15,948 nucleotides of DNA from the NCBI GenBank assembly GCA_002373045.1, contig DFHU01000015.1, positions 1 to 15,948 on the forward strand, in the 5' to 3' direction. The notes beneath the pieces are model-generated. The model had not been told where the DNA came from. It did no database searches and worked only from the letters and a program-made list of their open reading frames with translations. How positions within the stretch are numbered: the stretch's first letter is position 1; each line of letters starts with the position of its first letter. This document shows, one piece after another, positions 12,864 to 15,948 of this stretch. Made by a program: the position numbers and the translations under genes. Origin of the DNA: Pseudoselenomonas ruminantium. Its GTDB lineage: Bacteria; Bacillota; Negativicutes; Selenomonadales; Selenomonadaceae.

Positions 12864-12933
12864 AACAGGTATTAAGACCTGTTACCAAAGCAACTATGCT
12901 ATGAATTGTAGCATAATTTTATTGAAGGGTCAA
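12864..12933 (-). promoter_or_regulatory. Biotin carboxylase promoter with two dyads
   Basis: On the minus strand TTGACC (12928-12933) and TACAAT (12905-12910) are 17 bp apart, with a start expected near 12898. A perfect dyad TATGCTA-N7-TAGCATA (12895-12915) covers the -10 box. A second, AACAGGTATTAAGACCTGTT (12864-12883), lies about 15-35 bases into the leader. Its arms (TTAATACCTGTTG and TTAAGACCTGTTA) resemble those at the 49-aa gene. A weaker 7+7 repeat TGTTGAT/ATCAACA (12836-12867) also overlaps. Confidence 0.65.
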
Positions 12934-13056
12934 TAATAAAGTAAGGGTATTGAAATTATGCACAAAAAGAATAATGAATGATGTATACAAGAAATTTTCA
13001 TATTTGTATAGTATAGTGTGGTAATATAGAAAGTAGAAAAGCAGGGAAGTGAGTTT

Positions 13057-14883
13057 ATGACGGATATTGTGGCGGAAAAATTGAAATTATTGCCGGATAA
13101 ACCGGGCGTCTATATAATGAAGAATACCGAAGGCAGGATTATTTATGTGGGCAAGGCCATTGTGCTGAAGAACCGGGTACGGCAGTATTTTCAGTCGAAC
13201 AAGAACCACAGTCCCAAGGTACGGGCTATGGTATCGCATATTGCCGATTTTGAGATAATCATGACGGCTTCGGAAGTGGAAGCACTTATCTTAGAGTGCA
13301 ATCTGATAAAAAAGCATCGCCCCCGCTATAATATCAGTCTGAAGGACGATAAAAGTTATCCCTATGTCAAAGTGACGGTGCAGGAAGATTTTCCCCGTGT
13401 GTTCATCACACGGCGAATCCTAAAAGATGGGGCGCGTTATTTTGGCCCCTATACCAATGCCACGGCGGTACATGAGAGCCTCAAACTTCTGCGGCGGCTG
13501 TTTCCCTTGCGCACCTGCAAGCATTTGCAGGAACGGCCCTGTCTGGAGTATCATATCAAGAGGTGCCTGGCACCCTGCGCAGGCAAAGTGGAAAAAGGCG
13601 ATTATGATGCCATGATTCGGGCGGTTTTGCTGTTCTTGGAGGGCCGTACGGAGGATGTGGAGCGCGAATTGCAGCTGCGTATGGAACAGGCGGCAGAGAG
13701 CTTTAATTTTGAGGTGGCGGCGCGTCTGCGTGACCAACTGCTCGCTGTGCGGAAAGTGGCAGAAAAGCAGAATATTGTCACGGGTTCCGGCGACCAGGAT
13801 GCTGTAGGGCTGGCGCGTTCGGAAATCGGCGTGGTCGTACAGGTCTTTATGATTCGCGGTGGCAAGATGGTTGGCCGGGAGCATTTTCTGTTGCAGGGCA
13901 GCGAGGATGAAAGTGACGGGCAGCTTTTGGCGGCCTTTTTGCAGCAGTATTATCATCGGGCGACCTTTATTCCTAGAGAAATTCTGCTGCCATTGGAAAT
14001 TCCGCAGTCTGAACAGGATTTGCTGGAAAGATGGTTGTCGGATAAAAAACAGAAGGCCAAAGTCCAGCTTATCCTGCCGCAGCGGGGGACGAAAAAAGAT
14101 ATTGTGGAAATGGCCGTAGGCAACGCGGAAAAATATCTCCATGATGAAGCAGCCCGTATCAAGCAGGCCAATGACCAGACCTTGGGGGCTGTGGAGGAAC
14201 TGGGACGTTATCTGGGACTGCCGAAACCTCCCGACCGCATGGAATGCTTTGATATATCCCATAATCAGGGGAGTGAAACGGTGGCTTCTATGGTCGTCTT
14301 TGAAGGCGGCCTGCCGAAGAAAAGCGATTATCGCCGCTTTAAGATTCAAAGCACCGAGGGCAAGCCGGATGATTTTCTCTCCATGCGGGAGGTTACGACC
14401 CGTCGTTATGTGGATTTGCCGGAAGAGGAGCTGCCTGACCTCATTATTATTGATGGCGGCAAGGGACAGTTATCCTCGGCTTTGGAAATTATCCGCAATG
14501 TGGCAGGGCATAAGCATGTGCCTGTGGTGGGCCTTGCCAAGCAGTTTGAATTGGTGTTCACGGAGGGAAATCCTGAGCCAGTGGTTTTGCCGCGGCATAG
14601 TCAGGCGCTCTATCTTATTCAGCGGATTCGTGATGAAGCTCATCGGTTTGCCATTACCTATCACCGCAAATTGCGGGGCAAGCGCAATCTGGTGTCGGTG
14701 CTCGACCATATTGTCGGCATTGGGCCAAAAAGACGGCAGGCACTATGGAGCCATTTTGGCAGCATAGGTAAGATAAAGGCGGCAACGGTTGAGGAACTGG
14801 CACTGGCGCCGGGTATGAATAAACCGGCGGCTGAAGCGGTGTATAACTTCTTTGCGGCACAGGCAGAATTAAGAAGAAAATAA
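13057..14883 (+). CDS. uvrC: Excinuclease ABC subunit C
   Basis: UvrC makes both incisions around a DNA lesion after loading by UvrA and UvrB. The 608-residue chain shows the N-terminal GIY-YIG nuclease (PGVYIMKN ... IIYVGKA, 16-34, with R42), and a four-cysteine cluster C154, C162, C170, C174 spaced like the reported iron-sulfur ligands of UvrC. The UvrB-binding UVR motif lies near 205-235. Next are the RNase H-like 3'-nuclease region (ECFDISHNQGSETVASMVVF and LIIIDGGKGQL) and two helix-hairpin-helix motifs at the end (VGIGPKRRQALWSHFGS). ATG 13057 follows a modest GGGAAGTGAG site. It heads a unit with the PHP gene 28 bp downstream. Its promoter is unclear; TATAGT at 13007 or 13012 is the best -10. 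Confidence 0.97.
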   Translation: MTDIVAEKLKLLPDKPGVYIMKNTEGRIIYVGKAIVLKNRVRQYFQSNKNHSPKVRAMVSHIADFEIIMTASEVEALILECNLIKKHRPRYNISLKDDKSYPYVKVTVQEDFPRVFITRRILKDGARYFGPYTNATAVHESLKLLRRLFPLRTCKHLQERPCLEYHIKRCLAPCAGKVEKGDYDAMIRAVLLFLEGRTEDVERELQLRMEQAAESFNFEVAARLRDQLLAVRKVAEKQNIVTGSGDQDAVGLARSEIGVVVQVFMIRGGKMVGREHFLLQGSEDESDGQLLAAFLQQYYHRATFIPREILLPLEIPQSEQDLLERWLSDKKQKAKVQLILPQRGTKKDIVEMAVGNAEKYLHDEAARIKQANDQTLGAVEELGRYLGLPKPPDRMECFDISHNQGSETVASMVVFEGGLPKKSDYRRFKIQSTEGKPDDFLSMREVTTRRYVDLPEEELPDLIIIDGGKGQLSSALEIIRNVAGHKHVPVVGLAKQFELVFTEGNPEPVVLPRHSQALYLIQRIRDEAHRFAITYHRKLRGKRNLVSVLDHIVGIGPKRRQALWSHFGSIGKIKAATVEELALAPGMNKPAAEAVYNFFAAQAELRRK

Positions 14884-14911
14884 TTTTTATAGATGGATAG
14901 TGAGGAGATTT

Positions 14912-15775
14912 ATGAAGAAGATTGATTTGCACGTTCATTCGCTGGTGTCTGACGGCAGTTTTAAGCCGGGAGAACTGGCTGAGCACGCTAAGGAACAGGG
15001 GCTTGCGGCTTTTGCCCTGACCGACCATGATGTGATGGCGGGCTGCGCAGAAGCGGCTGCGGCGGCAAGTGCAGCCGGTGTGGAATTTATCAATGGCATG
15101 GAAATGACCATGGATTTTAAGGGGCTTAAAATTCATGTGGTATGTCTGGGCTTTGACGAAATGCATCCCGGTTTTCAGTCCATGTATAAGAAAATCCGTG
15201 CCATCAAGGAAGGCCGGATTGAGGATATTATCGAGTTCGTCCGCCGCAAGGGCGTTGATATCAGTTTGGAAAAAGTGCAGAAATTTACCTATAGGAACCT
15301 TTTGGACAGATATGCGGTGATGCGTTATCTGGTATCCCTGCATCTTTATGACAGGGCACAGCCGTTGTGGGATAATTATCTTGACCCGGCTGTGGTAGAG
15401 CTGGGGCTTAACTACAATATTACCGCCGAAGAAGCGCTGCCGATTATTCACGAGGCGGGCGGCGTGACTTCGCTGGCGCATTTTCATAAGAACATTGGAC
15501 TGGGGAATTTGGACAGCCGTCAGCAGCAGGAACAGGCCATTGTGGAATTGCACCGGCTGGGACTTGATGGTATGGAACGGTTCTATCCGAATTATTCGGC
15601 AGAAGATGCGGAGTTTGCGGCGCAGATGATAGCGAAATATGACCTGCTGCCTACGGGTGGGACCGACTTTCATGGAACAAACCGCCCTGGAATTGAGATG
15701 GGAAGCGGAATGAACGGTAATATGGCCGTGCCTTATGCGTTCTATGAGGAAGTCAAGTCACGATTGACCAAGTAA
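14912..15775 (+). CDS. PHP-domain phosphoesterase (YciV/TrpH-like)
   Basis: A metal-dependent phosphoesterase of the polymerase-and-histidinol-phosphatase family. Close relatives (E. coli YciV/RNase AM) act on 3',5'-nucleoside bisphosphates and RNA 5' ends. ATG 14912 is chosen because GTGAGGAG (14900-14907) is its ribosome site; a GTG at 14900 would lie inside that site. The 287-residue chain carries all the metal-site motifs: DLHVHSLVSDG (5-15; H7, H9, D14), TDHD (37-40), GMEM (62-65), H75, AHFH (189-192) and GGTDFHG (249-255; D252, H254). It follows uvrC by 28 bp in the same direction, so co-transcription is likely, though a shared role in repair is only a suggestion. The precise substrate is not readable. 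Confidence 0.9.
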   Translation: MKKIDLHVHSLVSDGSFKPGELAEHAKEQGLAAFALTDHDVMAGCAEAAAAASAAGVEFINGMEMTMDFKGLKIHVVCLGFDEMHPGFQSMYKKIRAIKEGRIEDIIEFVRRKGVDISLEKVQKFTYRNLLDRYAVMRYLVSLHLYDRAQPLWDNYLDPAVVELGLNYNITAEEALPIIHEAGGVTSLAHFHKNIGLGNLDSRQQQEQAIVELHRLGLDGMERFYPNYSAEDAEFAAQMIAKYDLLPTGGTDFHGTNRPGIEMGSGMNGNMAVPYAFYEEVKSRLTK

Positions 15776-15791
15776 AATATTTTCTTTATTG

Positions 15792-15820
15792 GCAGGATTT
15801 GGCCCTAGTCAGCTAGAAAT
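15792..15820 (+). promoter_or_regulatory. Intergenic motif GCAGGA-N17-AGAAAT (copy 3), upstream of the rubredoxin-like gene
   Basis: GCAGGATTTGGCC (15792-15804) and AGAAAT (15815-15820) closely match copy 2 (GCAGGATTTTGCC ... CGAAAT), with one base more in the spacer. It lies about 100 bp before the last gene. The rest of 15776-15918 holds only a small GGTAC/GTGCC hairpin that I would not assign. Confidence 0.45.
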
Positions 15821-15918
15821 TCCTAACTAGTAACAGAGTTGCTGTGGTACTTTTCTTTGGTGCCGGGCGACGATATACATTTATGGGTTCGTGGTGTTAG
15901 GTGTTAGGAGGGCTTTCG

Positions 15919-15948
15919 ATGAAGACTTGGGTTTGCACGGTTTGCGGC
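15919..15948 (+). CDS. Rubredoxin-like protein, cut by the window end
   Basis: After a TTAGGAGGGC ribosome site, ATG 15919 opens a frame reading MKTWVCTVCG before the window stops. The CxxC-G knuckle directly after the start (WVCTVCG) is the first half of a rubredoxin iron site. It could be a free rubredoxin or a longer protein with an N-terminal rubredoxin domain; ten codons cannot decide. Confidence 0.7.
   Translation, partial: MKTWVCTVCG

Noticed and set aside
15776..15918. Possible structured RNA leader before the rubredoxin-like gene
   Set aside because: Only a 5-bp hairpin (GGTAC/GTGCC) and no known riboswitch core could be seen; only the GCAGGA motif was kept.

Overview
The window looks like a chromosomal piece of a diderm Firmicute of the class Negativicutes, most likely Selenomonadaceae (Selenomonas/Anaerovibrio-like). 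This rests on protein character, AGGAGG-type ribosome sites, TTG starts, a Firmicute-type c-di-AMP riboswitch and gene neighbourhoods. No database was searched, so the genus is an inference. Apart from the first 2 kb the region is mostly core metabolism and DNA repair. I see no insertion sequence, prophage, CRISPR array, tRNA or origin.

Layout. 1-2000 is an accessory patch. It holds a 53-residue secreted peptide, the C-terminal stub of a LysR-type regulator on the minus strand, an exported carboxymuconolactone-decarboxylase-like protein with an internal second start, and an exported tandem ABM-domain protein. The ABM gene's perfect-consensus promoter is bracketed by two near-identical operators. 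2062-6250 is a tight co-directional cluster: birA, coaX (type III pantothenate kinase), dusB and an M18 aminopeptidase. It ends in a bidirectional terminator shared with the convergent deoD (6363-7073, minus). 7250-7700 is rnpB (RNase P RNA, type A) with its own promoter and terminator. 7832-8652 is a c-di-AMP (ydaO/yuaA) riboswitch controlling a secreted PG-binding + NlpC/P60 cell-wall hydrolase. A 25-residue membrane microprotein (8711-8788) and a FolB-family protein follow. 9330-10990 is recA-recX.

Two minus-strand units come next. One is an unrecognised 49-residue protein (11060-11209); the other is a stand-alone biotin carboxylase (11387-12796). Their control regions share a TTARKACCTGYTR arm that resembles the FapR fatty-acid-synthesis operator. 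uvrC and a PHP phosphoesterase follow, and the window ends ten codons into a rubredoxin-like protein.

Functional threads. BirA attaches biotin to the carrier used by biotin carboxylases. CoaX makes 4'-phosphopantothenate for CoA. RecA, RecX and UvrC belong to DNA repair. The regulatory sequence is more unusual than the genes: the double operator at 998-1044, the FapR-like arms at two neighbouring promoters, a riboswitch whose pseudoknot strand overlaps the ribosome site, and an intergenic motif GCAGGA-N16/17-GAAAT seen in three intergenic spacers. I found no clear multi-gene undescribed system. The best leads are these regulatory elements and the three small proteins.
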